64,000 nucleotides of DNA. Source: Daedaleopsis sinensis. Taxonomy: Eukaryota; Basidiomycota; Agaricomycetes; Polyporales; Polyporaceae. Within the stretch, counting starts at the first letter, position 1. Every line of letters starts with the position of its first letter. Shown here in pieces: positions 12,016 to 23,512 of this stretch. Position numbers and translations under genes: made by a program. The stretch lies in NCBI GenBank assembly GCA_033807695.1, contig CM066300.1, positions 5,332,001-5,396,000 on the forward strand. The letters are read 5' to 3'. The notes beneath the pieces are model-generated. The model saw only the letters and a list, made by a program, of their open reading frames with translations. It did no database searches and had not been told where the DNA came from.

Positions 12016-13259
12016 ATGTCAAGTGCACCCGGACCTTCGAAACGTGCTCGTGCTGCAAGCTCCGCATCTGAGGGACCTACAGGTGAGCCTCCAATGCACA
12101 GTTTACACCGGTATACTCATAGACTGCGGAGCAGAACAAAATGTCGGAGACAGGCGTCCTGTGCAACGGGTGCGCCTCCTTGTTGGGAGTGAATCAAGTG
12201 CTGCAGCAGGTATGTAGACCACTGCACTCTCATACACATCTACTGATATCTATATTAACAGCCGGTCGTACTACTGTGAGGAGAGTCCGTCTGACTCTAC
12301 CTGTTCCCCCGGATGCAGGAGAAGGTAAGCGTGAGACTAAACTGAATGTACCCCAGCTCATCCATTCGTATCCAGCAGCAAGTCGTCCTGTGCGTAGAGT
12401 ACGCATCCGAGAGCCCACCCCCGGACCAGAGTCCCCTGGTGATGTTGCCGGAGACTATCTCTCATCCTCCGGTGACCCGAGAACACCGTCACCGGCCGTA
12501 CCGTCGACCACACGCGCGGTTCCCGAGAGCCCCCACCATCGACAGCGGCGACTGCGTGAGGAGTTTGTGAGTCGAGAGCCACCAGCAGGGTTCTCTGTCG
12601 GAGGTGTAGCACCCTCATTCCGTCCGTTCGTTCCCGCTCACTACGCTTCGCGTCAGAACGCTCCCCAAGCCGAGTTTGGGGATTTTCCTGAGCTGCTCTT
12701 CGAAGACATGGAGGAGGTAGGACCTGCCGGAACAGTCGCATACAGCACCAGCGACAGCGACAATGCTGAGTCGATGTCCGCCGCCGCCGTGTCCGAAAGT
12801 GATGTTGGACCTGCTGGCGAGGTCTACTTCTCTTCCTCCGCGTCCGATGCATCGTCTGGCAGCATCGGGGAGGTCGGAGTGGGTAGCTATGGCAGCTCGG
12901 GAGCTGACGATGACAACTCCCCTCCCAACCACCCATCATTCGCTGCACTCGACGCATCGGAGCAATCGGACTCATACCCTTCGGAGAACCCACCGGTGTC
13001 GCCGCCAGACGATGCATCTCACACGACGGCCACAGAAGCGTACACGCGGGGAGAGGTTGAGGAGAGACGGAGATGGATGCGGTGGTTGGAACAAGACACT
13101 GCAGTCCTTGACGAGGTAGACCGGGCGGTCACTGCGTCATGGTTCATTGAACATGGTCCGCAGCCTGCCTCGACCTATCTCCGATCAGCGAACGATGCAG
13201 CGATGTTGTACGGCCGGGAATGGGTGCTACGAACAGCGTGGAGAAGTCATGGAGCCTAG
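12016..13259 (+). CDS. Disordered RVR-motif protein (element A)
   Basis: Exons 12016-12082, 12135-12209, 12262-12324, 12376-13259; 362 aa. No known family recognised. Exons 2, 3 and 4 each begin with a similar unit: RRPVQRVRLLV, RTTVRRVRLTL and SRPVRRVRIRE. All three introns are phase 1, so the unit probably arose by exon duplication. The rest is Ser/Pro/Asp-rich and disordered except for a short predicted helical C-terminus (EEVERRRWMRWLEQDT). The mirrored gene in B1 has a single related motif (SHRTVRFAIPGEP), so the two probably share ancestry, although the C-termini do not match. A short basic peptide with alternating Arg/Val could bind a partner protein or nucleic acid; this is speculation. 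Confidence 0.7.
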
Positions 13260-13391
13260 GATGTCATCATGTAATCTCTATAGCGTTCCAAACTGAGTTA
13301 CACCGTACTTTATGCTCCGCTGATGCACTTCCGGCAAGACAGATTCGAGGGATCTTGGCATGGAATTGTCGGCATTCACATATGCTCCGGA

Positions 13392-14335
13392 CACTTCGCA
13401 AGCTCACAGTGCCGGCCGGGGCCTCTAGCTCTCGTACATAGCACTCCGGCCGGCTGCAGGGCTCCGCGGGGCCTCTCACTCTCGTACATAGCACTCCGGC
13501 CGGCTGCAGGGCTCCGCGGAGCCGCAGTCCCGCGGGATGCACGCACACTGCCTGCAAGTCAAACTCAAGGGATCTTGGGATAGGATTATCAGCGGCGCAA
13601 GCTCACGTTCAGTCAGTCGCCATCAATCCTGCAACACGGAGCTCTAGCTCACAGTGCCGGCCGGGGCCTCTAGCTCTCGTACATAGTACTCCGGCCGGCT
13701 GCAGGGCTCCGCGGAGCCGCAGTCCCGCGGGATGCACGCACACTGCCTGCAAGTCAAACTCAAGGGATCTTGGGATAGGATTATCAGCGGCGCAAGCTCA
13801 CGTTCAGTCAGTCGCCATCAATCCTGCAACACGGAGCTCTAGCTCACAGTGCCGGCCGGGGCCTCTAGCTCTCGTACATAGCACTCCGGCCGGCTGCAGG
13901 GCTCCGCGGGGCCTCTCACTCTCGTACATAGCACTCCGGCCGGCTGCAGGGCTCCGCGGAGCCGCAGTCCCGCGGGATGCACGCACACTGCCTGCAAGTC
14001 AAACTCAAGGGATCTTGGGATAGGATTATCAGCGGCGCAAGCTCACGTTCAGTCAGTCGCCATCAATCCTGCAACACGGAGCTCTAGCTCACAGTGCCGG
14101 CCGGGGCCTCTAGCTCTCGTACATAGTACTCCGGCCGGCTGCAGGGCTCCGCGGAGCCGCAGTCCCGCGGGATGCACGCACACTGCCTGCAAGTCAAACT
14201 CAAGGGATCTTGGGATAGGATTATCAGCGGCGCAAGCTCACGTTCAGTCAGTCGCCATCAATCCTGCAACACGGAGCTCTAGCTCACAGTGCCGGCCGGG
14301 GCCTCTAGCTCTCGTACATAGTACTCCGGCTACGG
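13392..14335. repeat. Higher-order tandem array, alternating 245/195-bp units
   Basis: The landmark AGCTCACAGTGCCGGCCGGG recurs at 13401, 13646, 13841, 14086 and 14281, with spacings 245, 195, 245, 195. The longer units contain an extra copy of a 50-bp subunit (CTCGTACATAGCACTCCGGC...CTCCGCGG), so the true period is about 440 bp, present about twice. The palindrome-rich unit holds TCCGCGGA and CCGGCCGG. Short reading frames here are by-products. It lies between element A coding sequence and element B1. Confidence 0.9.
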
Positions 14336-14584
14336 AGCCCCGCGGACCTGCTCTCATGCAGAGTAAACCTATAGACTGAGAGCCAAAGTATCTGTACGGA
14401 ACTACTACCAGGGAGCGGATATAGCACACCGGAGTACCGTATACATGAACCTCATCCATCATCCGGCCGGACAGTAACTATGTGTATTATCGTTTATCCG
14501 GTCGGACCCGGCCGGACAGTAAGTATGGTGTTTCGTACAGTCCGGTCGGGCAGTAAGTTTAGGGTACTTTCATGTAATCATGTG
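14336..14584. other. Spacer with three CCGGYCGG-x-CAGTAA repeats
   Basis: About 250 bp between the tandem array and element B1. It holds three direct copies of a motif close to CCGGCCGGACAGTAA, near 14463, 14508 and 14541. These could be the subterminal repeats of element A, but no end was demonstrated. No gene seen. Confidence 0.45.
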
Positions 14585-15292
14585 TTTACCATTCTGTATT
14601 CACCAACTACTCTGAGCCATGCAGCGGTGTGATCCCATCAATGTAGCGGGCAGGCTCATGGTGACAACACAAACAACGGCTACTTGATGCGGACAATGAT
14701 TATAGAATCCGGCTGTTGCTTTACCAAGGCTACTCCCCGGATCCGATGTGCGCATATTGATATCGCGCTGACCGGATCACACCTCACGTTATCCTCGTTA
14801 GCCTGCCCGGATCGCACGCTCGGCTGTACGCTACCGCGTTGCGCGATCGAACGGCACAATGTCCGCAGTCCAGTACACGGATCGAAGGCGGATTTAGTTT
14901 CAGTATGGTATTCCGATCGCATGTCTGCCAGGTTTCCAGAGAGCTTTGACCGCTTGATCTGAGCCATACAAATGTGAGGACCGTATTCCCGGGGTCACGG
15001 CGACAACACGAACAACCACTTCTGCAGCATCATGGATACAAAATCCGGCAGATACTGGACCGAAGCTACTGCCCGGATATAGCAGGAACATATTATCTCC
15101 GTACTGTCCGGATCGTACTCCATGATGTGCCCATGCGACCGCCCGGATCGCAGGTCCGGTTGTATCCACTAAAGTGCACGGATCGAGGCCTGATACATTG
15201 TCAGCATGGCATTCGGATCGCACTTGTAGATACAATGAGACGCAATCACACGTTTAATATGCAAGACTAATATTGGCCCCCCTATCTGTATG
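14585..15292. repeat. Left subterminal region of B1 with CGGATCG repeats
   Basis: About 700 bp of noncoding sequence at the left end of the element. CGGATCG (often inside CCCGGATCGCA) occurs near 14808, 14878, 15109, 15144, 15179 and 15214, with CGGATCC/CGGATCA variants near 14738 and 14773. Repeated subterminal motifs are common transposase-binding sites in large DNA transposons; that role is inferred here. Small reading frames present (92-111 aa) look like by-products. Confidence 0.65.
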
Positions 15293-17077
15293 CTAAGACT
15301 GCTCTAGGTCGCTATACCGTTGCTCTGAATCGTCCTCATGTTCTGACTCGTCCTCGGGGGCTACCCAGTTCTTTCCGGACGCCCTAACTAGCCAATCATT
15401 GTAACCCATCCAATGCTCACCGTCTAATTCTGTAAAGATGACTTTCTGGTAGCCCTCTTCAGCGGGCGGTGACGGCGGCGGCATGGGCAGCGGTCTGCTG
15501 GCAATTACGGCGGACGACCATGGCAGCGGGTCTGGCAGCGGTCCTGCATCACCCATCGGCCAGTCAGCGTCAACGTCGGGTGTGAATAGCCTCCCTTGCG
15601 GCGTGACGTCGCGCGTAGGCATAGGAGAGGAGAATGGGGATGGTGTAGGCATAGGAGAAGGGAATGGGGACGGTGTAGGCATAGGAGAGGGGAATGGGGA
15701 CGGTGTAGGCAGCGGAGACCTGGCCGCCCGGGGAGTGATGTCACTTGCCACACTGGACGACATTGAGGGTGAAGGTAAGAACAGTGGCGTTCTAGCCCGC
15801 GCGGGTATGGCGGACATAAATGGTGAGCCAGTTGGTCTGGCCGTCGATGTAGTAGGTCGCAATGGAGAGCCGGGCGTGGGCATTGTTGAGCCGGGCGGGT
15901 CTCCAACGCGCGGTGCCAGAGGTTGAGCAACAGCGCTCGTGTGCTCGCGCAGTGGTGATCCAGGCCTGTCTCGGGAGTGTGGCGCACTCAGAGGTGCGTG
16001 AGCGCGAGTGTGTAGGAACAAGGGGGAGCCGGGGAAAGGAGGAACGGGAGGAGCGCGAGAAGGGCCCGCGCCGGAGGCGTTCCCCGAGGCCACCGGATTC
16101 GGGCCAGCGGGAGCGCTCAAGGCGGAGCCGGGCGGCCCGGGGAGTCGCATGGGCGGAGCCGTAGGAGCGCGAGCGCGAGCGTGCATAATTAACGGTGAGC
16201 CGGGCGGGGGCACTGATGGCGGCGCGCGGGACGGAGTGCGAGTGCCCAGGACTCGGGGAGAGCTGGGCAGGGGCACTGACGGCGGCGCGCGGGGCTGAGG
16301 ATGGGCGCGCGGGCCGAGGACTAAGGGGGAGCCGGGCGGGGGCACTGACGGCGGCGCGCGGGACTGAGGATGGGCGCGCGGGCCGAGGACTAAGGGGGAG
16401 CCGGGCGGGGGCACTGACGGCGGCGCGCGGGACTGAGGATGGGCGCGCGGGCCGAGGACTAAGGGGGAGCCGGGCGGGGGCACTGACGCACGCGCGCGGG
16501 ACGGAGTGCGAGTGCCAAGGACTAGGGGAGAGCCGGGCGGGGGCACTGAGCGGGGGTCGAGGGGAGAAGGTTGAGTGCGAGTGGCCAGGATCAACGGAGA
16601 GCCCGGCGGGGGTGCTGAGCGGGCATCGAGTCGCGGAGGGTGAGCGCGAGTGGCCAGGATCAATGGGGAGCCGGGCGGTGGCAATGAGCGGGGGTCGAGG
16701 GGCGGAGCGTCTGCAACGTCTGCACGGCGTCGGGGGACTCCTGGTCGCAGCGTGTCCGTGATCGCATCCAGAGGTTCGCCGGGTATCGCGAACCTCACAG
16801 TCCTGTGTGACTCGTACCTGCTGGTCCTACTCTCACCAGTCGCCTGACCGTCATTACCCATCTCTGCCTCGGCCGACATAGCACTTGCAAACCACGGTGC
16901 CATCTCAAAATCAGATGGCGACGAGCTGTCGCGTGGGGGTGGCGCAGTTGTTGGGGATGGCGTTATTGTCGCGGGCTGCCGCTCGGCTCGGGTATCACCT
17001 TGGTTGTACTTCGGCTGTAATACTCGTCAGTCAAGCAACGTTGCGGGCTAGAGAGCGGGCAGTACCTGTTGGCTCAT
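15293..17077 (-). CDS. Proline-rich protein with 23-aa tandem repeats (element B1)
   Basis: Exon 1 is only 12 nt (17077-17066, Met-Ser-Gln-Gln), followed by a 51-nt intron and exon 2 (17014-15293); 577 aa. The start was chosen because this splice joins in frame with a continuous reading frame. Near residue 70-80 is an RTVRFAIPGEP motif related to the RVR units of the element A gene. Most of the protein is tandem PPPGSPLVLGPRAHPQSRAP-type repeats (about 23 aa, encoded at about 16200-16600), then PSPFPSPMPT repeats, and a short folded-looking acidic C-terminus (EGYQKVIFTELDGEHWMGYN). Overall disordered; function unknown. Divergent from the Zn2Cys6 gene. Confidence 0.7.
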
Positions 17078-17511
17078 TGCGCGATGGTCCCGGTGCTGCT
17101 GATGGTGTATAGAGTGCAGTGGGTGTTGAGGGCGATGGAGTGAGGGGCAGAATCACGGTGGCGACAGTCTTTGCAGAGCGGAGTACCCTAGACCACCGAA
17201 GTTCCCCAATTCGAACTCACCTCATTACGCGTCAAGTACAGTTTGGCCGGTGACTAGCCGGAGGCACGGAGTTGCTGCGTATGGTATGTCTAACGCCCGT
17301 CTACACCCACGGGTCCGGGTCTCGGCTCCAGTGTCGGATTTATCCGAGCCGGGCGGGTTACCCAAATTGTAGCTTGAGCCGCCATATTTGGCAGGGCGCT
17401 GCACGTCGCAGTGAACTTCTTTGAGGTCGCCGCCGCCATATAGTACGGCGACATCGACGGCTGGTGCCCTTCATCCCTCCTCACTCCCCCTCTCATCTCA
17501 TCCTTCTCACC
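17078..17511. promoter_or_regulatory. Divergent promoter region, proline-rich / Zn2Cys6 genes (B1)
   Basis: 434 bp between start codons. A TATA-like CATATAGTA lies near 17438, about 70 bp before the Zn2Cys6 ATG, and a CT-rich stretch (about 17470-17510) immediately precedes that ATG, as is common for highly expressed fungal genes. Confidence 0.45.
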
Positions 17512-20350
17512 ATGGACCAGTCTGACCACTCCGAACAGGCCATCCTGGCCCAAGTCTTCGAACGCTCTGCCTCTGCCGAACTCGCCTTCTGCCACGAACC
17601 AGACCCGTCAGATGCTCATGGCCGTCGCCAGTGGTGGGCCCAGTTCAAGATTGAAGTCCGGAACCTGGCAGAGGCTCTCGAGCGGGTGAGTTCTCCAGCC
17701 CGCATCCCGCCCTTCGCAATGGCCGTATGGGCCGAGGTATGTCGCTCTCGCGCGGACGACCGCGAGAGCTTCGTGCCCTACAACCTCGTCATGTACCGCC
17801 CGCTGTGGAGAGGCCGCACTCAAGATCTGTTCACTGGAGATGAGGATTATACCGTCCCTCATTTGGAGGGATGGTGGAGTCAATATCGTAAGTAGCCATG
17901 TTTTTGTTGTTGTCCCTGTTAACACGGGTCTCGAAGCCTTGTTCCGCGACCAGTACGTCTCCGACGAGACCCGCCGGCTGTCAATGCACCCGCAACATGG
18001 CCCGGCTGAATCAGCGTCGGCTCCGGTAGGCCGTAGGTCAGTCGGACCTCAGTCTGAGACCCGGGTGAGCGCTCCTCCTCGTACCTCCAACCCGCCCGCC
18101 CCGCCAACGGCCGCAATCCCACCCCCTCCTCCTGCTACCCCTTCGCGACGTGAAACCCGGGAGCACGCTGCTCCTTCTACACCGACAACCCCACGCGCGC
18201 CACCAGCACCTCCTTCCACCTCCGCCCAGCCAGAACCGCGTCCCCCGCCTGCCCCGCCGACTCAGGCCCCGCCCTCTGGCCGACGGGTCATTCTCCACGT
18301 CCCCGAGCCGCCGGCCAACGAACCGGACGATCCGATGGAGGTGGACCAGCCCGAGCCTCAGCAGGAGGTGACACCGGAGTCTGCGCGCGGTCGCGGGCGC
18401 CGAAAAAAGCCGCGCACTCCTAGCCAGGCGCGCAGGAGCCGGAGGAGTACGAGCGGGCGTCGGAGTACCAGCGGGCATAGACGTGACCCGTCGTCCGAAC
18501 GACGTCAAGACACAGAGGTCGTGGAGGAGCAGGAGGACCAGCTAGAGGATGAGGAGGAGGACGAGGAGGGGGAGCCGGAGGAGGATGGGCAGGAGGAGGT
18601 GGAGGCTGATGGGGAGGTACGGCGAGGCAACCTTCTCATCTCCCCCCACGCCTTTTTTGACCCGCTCATCAACAACCCCATCGACATCTCCACGCACGAA
18701 GTCGTCGATGTCTGGGCCCGCTCCGTAAGCACCGGCCTATACGTTGTGCTCTAACGCTGACTAAATTACTCTGAACTAGTTCGTTAGGTGCGAGAGGTGT
18801 GAGAGGGACGACCACCAGGACTGTCGCATCAACATGACGCAGGGCGCGTCGTGTAACCGGTGCACGGTCCTCAAGTCGTCCTGTTCCTTTGTCCGCAAGG
18901 GCACGGGCAGAAGGAGCTACGTCCGCCGCTGGTGGCTGCTGCGCGAGTGGCTCCTGGACCCGAACCGGTCCCAGCACCCGTGTCACCTACCCCCAGCTGG
19001 GCCGAACGAAGGGCGTCCCCCCAAGGATGTCACTGAGGCCATGCAACAAGCACGCGCGGCGAAGAAGAACCAGATCAAGAGGGTGGTCTACAACAAGCAC
19101 GCCACCGCTGATACCCCGCCGGTCTACCTGATTGTGAGTGGCTCAGCGCCCGCTCCCATGCCCCCGCCCGTCGCACCCGTCGCCCCTGCCCCGCCCGTCG
19201 CCCCTGCCCCACCCGTCGCCCCTGCCCCGCCCGTCGCCCCTGCCCCGCCCATCGCCCCCGCCGCGCCCGTCGCCCCCGCCCCGCCCGTCGTCGCACCCGT
19301 CGCCCCCGCGACCCCTGCCCGCCGCGCCCCAGCTACCCCCATCCGGCTCCCGGCCGTTGCGCCCGTGCCGCCTGTCGCACCCGTTGCGCCCGTCGCCCCC
19401 GCCGCCCCCGCCGCGCCCGTCGCCCCCGCCGCCCCCGCCGCGCCTGTCGCCCCCGCCGCGCCTGTCGCCCCCGCCGCGCCTGTCGCCCCCGCCGCGCCTG
19501 TCGCCCGCCGCGCGCCCGCTACACCTGTCCGGATCCCGGCCGTCGCGCCTGTGCCGCCTCTCGCCCGCAGCGTGCCCGTCGCCCCCGCCGCGCCTCCGGC
19601 TGAACCTAGGGAGAGGGCAAGCCCTCCTTCGAGTGAGCAGCCCCAGCGCAAGCGCAAGAGGCTGGATGTGCCGCTGGTGCCACCGGACACGCGTGAGTTT
19701 CCCTTTGTCACTATGTGTTCTCTACACTAACAACCGTAGGCGATTGGACAGATATTCCGTCGGTGGAGGAAGAGATCGCGCACCGGGCAGAAGGACCGGT
19801 CCCCACTCCTCCTGACGACTCCCTCCTCCCCCCTCCTGACCTGCCATCCGATAGCCGGCCGCCGCGTACCGATCGCGCTCTCTCCCCGCGCACTCCGCCC
19901 CGCTCCCGCGACACCGCATTCCCGGAATTCACCAGCTCCTCCGGCTCTGGGTCCATCCGGCGCAGCTCACTTCGCCGTCATCGGGAACGGACCCCGCCAT
20001 CCGGGCCAGACGACGACGACGACTGGTGGTACAATGTCGCGACCGGGAGCAACAGCTTCACCACTACGAGGCAGCTGGCTGCCGAGGTCCGGGATTTGCG
20101 TGCGCAGCTCAAAGGGCATGAGCAGGCCGCCGTTACGCGTCACAACGCGCAAATGGAGCTCCTCCGGGCCATGCGCACGGTTCTCCTGACCCAGCAGGAG
20201 CTGCTTGCCACCGTGGACCGCCGGCTCTTGATTTTGGAGCAAGGAGATGTGCCTCTTGGGCCTGACGAGAACGAGGTGGAGGCTGTCGACAACGACTTTG
20301 CCATGCGCGACGATGAGCAGGAATATCCCCCACAGGGTAATGACTCGTAG
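17512..20350 (+). CDS. Zn(II)2Cys6-type protein with coiled coil (element B1)
   Basis: Exons 17512-17887, 17937-18724, 18780-19692, 19740-20350; 895 aa. The cluster at the start of exon 3 reads CERC-x7-C-x9-CNRC-x6-C, close to a fungal Zn2Cys6 binuclear cluster, with the first loop one residue longer than in element A. Before it: a folded N-terminal region (about 125 aa, Trp-rich), a Pro/Arg-rich linker and an acidic Glu/Asp run. After it: a Trp/Arg-rich helix ([12 protein letters not shown]), a long [10 protein letters not shown] low-complexity tract (19140-19600), and a C-terminal coiled coil ([18 protein letters not shown] onward). Likely a nuclear DNA-binding protein of the transposon. 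It converges with the HMG-like gene (124 bp apart). Confidence 0.78.
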
Positions 20351-20474
20351 TTACTTGCGCGGACATGTATATCAAAACCATCGTAGTTAGTCGCTCATTT
20401 CTTGGTGTAGTCTGTGCGCTGCAAAATGTAATGATTTCTTGGAACATGCGAGATACATTCATAGCGAGCACTAA

Positions 20475-23400
20475 CTACTGAGCATTCTGACGAACCCTTT
20501 GTGACCGGCGCACTGGCTGAGGGACGTCTGGCTGGACAAAGGCCTCCTCGGCCTCGCCAGCTGGTTCCTCGGCTTCGCTAGCAGGCTCCTCGGCAATTTC
20601 GGCTCTAGTCCGAGCCGCTCGTCCGCGCGCTCGTCCGCGCGCTCGCCCGCGCGCTCGTCCGCGGCCTCGACCGCCCCCAGCGGCCCGACCACGCGGGGCA
20701 GACGCCTTACCCGGATGGCCGGCTCCCTGCTCCGGGCGCTCAATCTCCGGGTCTGACTCATTGCCGTCCGGAATGACGGGCGCGACGGGCGCGACGGGCG
20801 CAGCGGGTATGACGGGGGCGACAGGCGCAGCGGGAGCAGCGGGCGCGACGGGTATGACGGCGGCAGACGGCGCAGCGGGCGCGGCGGGCACGACGGGCAC
20901 GACGGGCGCAGCGGGTATGACGGTGGCAGACGGCGCAGCGGGTGCAGCGGGCGCGGCGGGCACGACGGGTACGACGGGCACGACGGGTACGACGGGCACG
21001 ACGGGCGCAGCGGGTATGACGGTGGCAGACGGCGCAGCGGGTACAGCGGGCGCAGCGGATTCGGATGGTCGTGGCACATTGGGATGGTGAGCCTGACGGC
21101 AAGTCGGTACCAGAACTTCCTCGATGTCGCGCTGTCCTGCGTTCGGTGAGGTCCGGACATACTCAGGAGCGCCACAAAACAACGGCTCGCCATCCTCAGC
21201 CTCCATGGATATCTTGATGTCGCGGAACGTCAACCCGGTGAGCAGCAACCAGCACTGTACCTCACTGGCAGACGTGTTTGGCTGCGGAGCACGGTCTCTG
21301 AGGTGCGAGAGGTGGGCGAGCCACTCAGTCTCACTATTGTGGACGTCGGGTGGGAGTGAGACTTCATCGGACTGCCATCCAGCCCAAGTCGGATAAGCCG
21401 TAGAATGCAGGTGCGTCCATTTGCGTAGCTGGGTGGGCAGTGCAGTGAGGAGCTGGAGCAAGCGAAGCTGAATAATAACTCACCATGTGTCGCCAGCATA
21501 CCAGAAGATCCTGCCACTCGGACTCTAAGCTCAGAGACCAGAGGTATGCGAACGGTTCTCCGTTGCTGACCGCCCAATACGGTGGCTGTTCGCGAGCGGT
21601 CCGTACAGTGTTCGGGTCTGGCGGGAAGGGGACATCCAAGGCGGCGTCCGGGTTAGCGTTGGCAGACATCGTATACCGGGACGGGCCAGCTTGCGCGCCC
21701 GGGTTCCGAGGACGTGGAGCAACTGCCCAGTGGGCAGTCGACCGGGTAAGACCTGTGGGCTCGTCCGCGGCCGAGGGGCGATCCCCCCCAGAAGAGTCGC
21801 CATCACCAGGGTAATCCTCCTCCTCGTCATCGTCATCGTCAGAGGGATCGTCCTGATGCTGGGACCGCTTGCGACGATGTTTGCCGTCATTGTTGGTCGC
21901 CTTCGCCTTACCCTTGCCCTTACCCTTGCTGGGCCGCTTAGTCTTGCGCTGCCGCTGTCTAGGGGGCGGGCCGTCACCGTCCGGGTCTGGTGTGCCCTCT
22001 TCGCTATTGAGACCATCGGGCAACGGCCTCCCTTGTTTAGGCCGCGCTCGCTTGTTGGGGTTGGACCTCTTTCGGAGGTCTTTCTCGTCGTTGTTGGCGC
22101 CGTAGTTAGCAGGGATCATCTTCGGCTCCTTGTCTTTCTTGTCGAGGACGTGCGAGAACATGAAGCGTTCTTCAGGCTCTTTGGCCGCATCCTGCATCGC
22201 GTGAAGAGCGTCCCAGAGAGGACCCATGTGGGCGGACTTCATGTGGTGAGGGTCAGACCAGACAAAGTCCTCCGTGAACCCATCGAGGGAGAAGAACATG
22301 TGAGGATTCACAGAGACCTCGCGCCACGGTACTCTGAGCGCGCTAGAGCTCCCTTGACCCGAAACGAGACCCCATGCCTGCGCTGAGGTCCAAGTGAGAA
22401 TCAGACCCGGCGAACGACCGGGTATAGGACATACTGTAAAGCTCCGCAAAGTATGCATGCACAACTTGCTGCCGATCACCGTTGGAAACAATGTCCTTGC
22501 CATTGTGCACCTTTGGTAGAATCGGCCAGCCGCTGTCGGTCCATTGCAGCCAAGCGGCCCCTTTCTTCGGCGTCGGGTTCAGCTCGTTCTGCTCTTCTTG
22601 CCCGACCTGTGATGTTCGCAGAAGCCTGGCAGCGTAGGCGGTGACGGCGTTCGTGATAGCATCGACGGCCTTTGGATACATGTCTTCGAAAGCCTTGATG
22701 CTATCGGACCCCATGAGCTTGCTGGTGTCATAGCTGCAAGTTGACGTTCCATGAAAAGACTCAGACCTGGATATCGAACCAAACTCACCACGTAAATTGC
22801 AAGTCCCCGTTGCCGTCTACATAGCACCAGGCCTGAAAGTGAAACGACCGGGTCTGGTCCCAGAAGAGCCGACAGCCGGCCCGCGCCCATTGGGGACCCC
22901 GCTTTGCAGCAACGCTTGACGACATCCATTTATGAGCCGTGTCACTTGTGGTGAGGACATTACACATACCGGACGAGGTCCTCTGGTGGCGGTCCAGTAT
23001 CTGTCCATACCTGCGCCTTCTCCGCATAGACCGCCTGCTCCTCCCGGGTAAGTTTCTTGAAGAGCTGGCTGCGGGCCATATTCAGAGCCGCCAGCGGCGG
23101 CTTGCCCTGCTTTCTCATTATCTTCTGCTGAAGAGTTGTGATCGCGTCTTGGTTCTCGTCAGCATCGTTGAACACAAGGTGCGCTGTCCATCGAGCCCTG
23201 GCGCTGGGGGGTAGACGTGGATCGGCTGCTTCGGTATTATTGCTGATCCACGTAGCGATTCGCTTGTGGGATGCTATCGTCAACGGACAGTCCGATGCCG
23301 GTATGAGACCGAGGACTCACCTGGGCTAGAAACCCTGCAGCGTAGCCATTTGGATCATCGTGGCCTCGCTTCTTGAGAAACTCTTTTGCCAAAGCCTCAC

Positions 23401-23512
23401 GGGTGGTCACCCGGTCTTCATGGTTCTGACTGAGGTACTTCTCGACGACCTGGTCGTCGATATACTGAAGCTCCTCCTCAGTGAGAGCGAGAGGATTTTT
23501 CGTTCGGGCCAT
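20475..23512 (-). CDS. Large HMG-like, transposon-linked protein (element B1)
   Basis: Exons 23512-23321, 23262-22970, 22914-22789, 22733-22435, 22382-21484, 21428-20475; 920 aa. The N-terminal 200 residues are helical and charged ([40 protein letters not shown]), with HMG-box-like character. A conserved segment ([20 protein letters not shown], then YDTSKLM) matches the element A homologue. Next comes a basic/acidic region with KGKGKGKAK and an Asp run, a folded patch ([20 protein letters not shown]), PVVPVVP low-complexity repeats, and [11 protein letters not shown] repeats near the C-terminus, which usually bind nucleic acid. Probably a chromatin- or DNA-binding accessory factor; the family is not one I can name. 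Confidence 0.78.

Larger units (their letters stand above)
1..14584. mobile_element. Element A: KDZ/TET transposon, left part outside window
   Basis: Large DNA transposon carrying five gene types in the order KDZ transposase (-), TET/JBP dioxygenase (-), HMG-like protein (+), Zn2Cys6 protein (-), RVR-motif protein (+). The transposase C-terminus and that end of the element are cut off by the window edge. The right limit is uncertain: coding ends at 13259, a tandem array runs to about 14335, and element B1 begins at 14585. The same cassette appears in mirrored order in B1 and B2, which is the main reason for treating these genes as one unit. KDZ-TET linkage is established for basidiomycetes; the extent of this element is inferred. 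No terminal inverted repeat was recognised. Confidence 0.8.

Noticed and set aside
14680..15270. Frames of 92-111 codons on both strands in the left subterminal region (and 33807-34397)
   Set aside because: They overlap each other on both strands and are filled with CGGATCG motifs; preserved in B2 only because the copy is recent.
19124..21090. Collagen-like glycine/alanine/threonine reading frames (-, 19124-19711; +, 20761-21090) and the copies in B2
   Set aside because: They are antisense shadows of the PVAP and PVVP low-complexity tracts of the Zn2Cys6 and HMG-like genes.
21691..22386. 231-codon plus-strand frame with hydrophobic Leu/Val runs
   Set aside because: Antisense to a well-supported HMG-like exon; hydrophobicity comes from complementing Lys/Asp codons.
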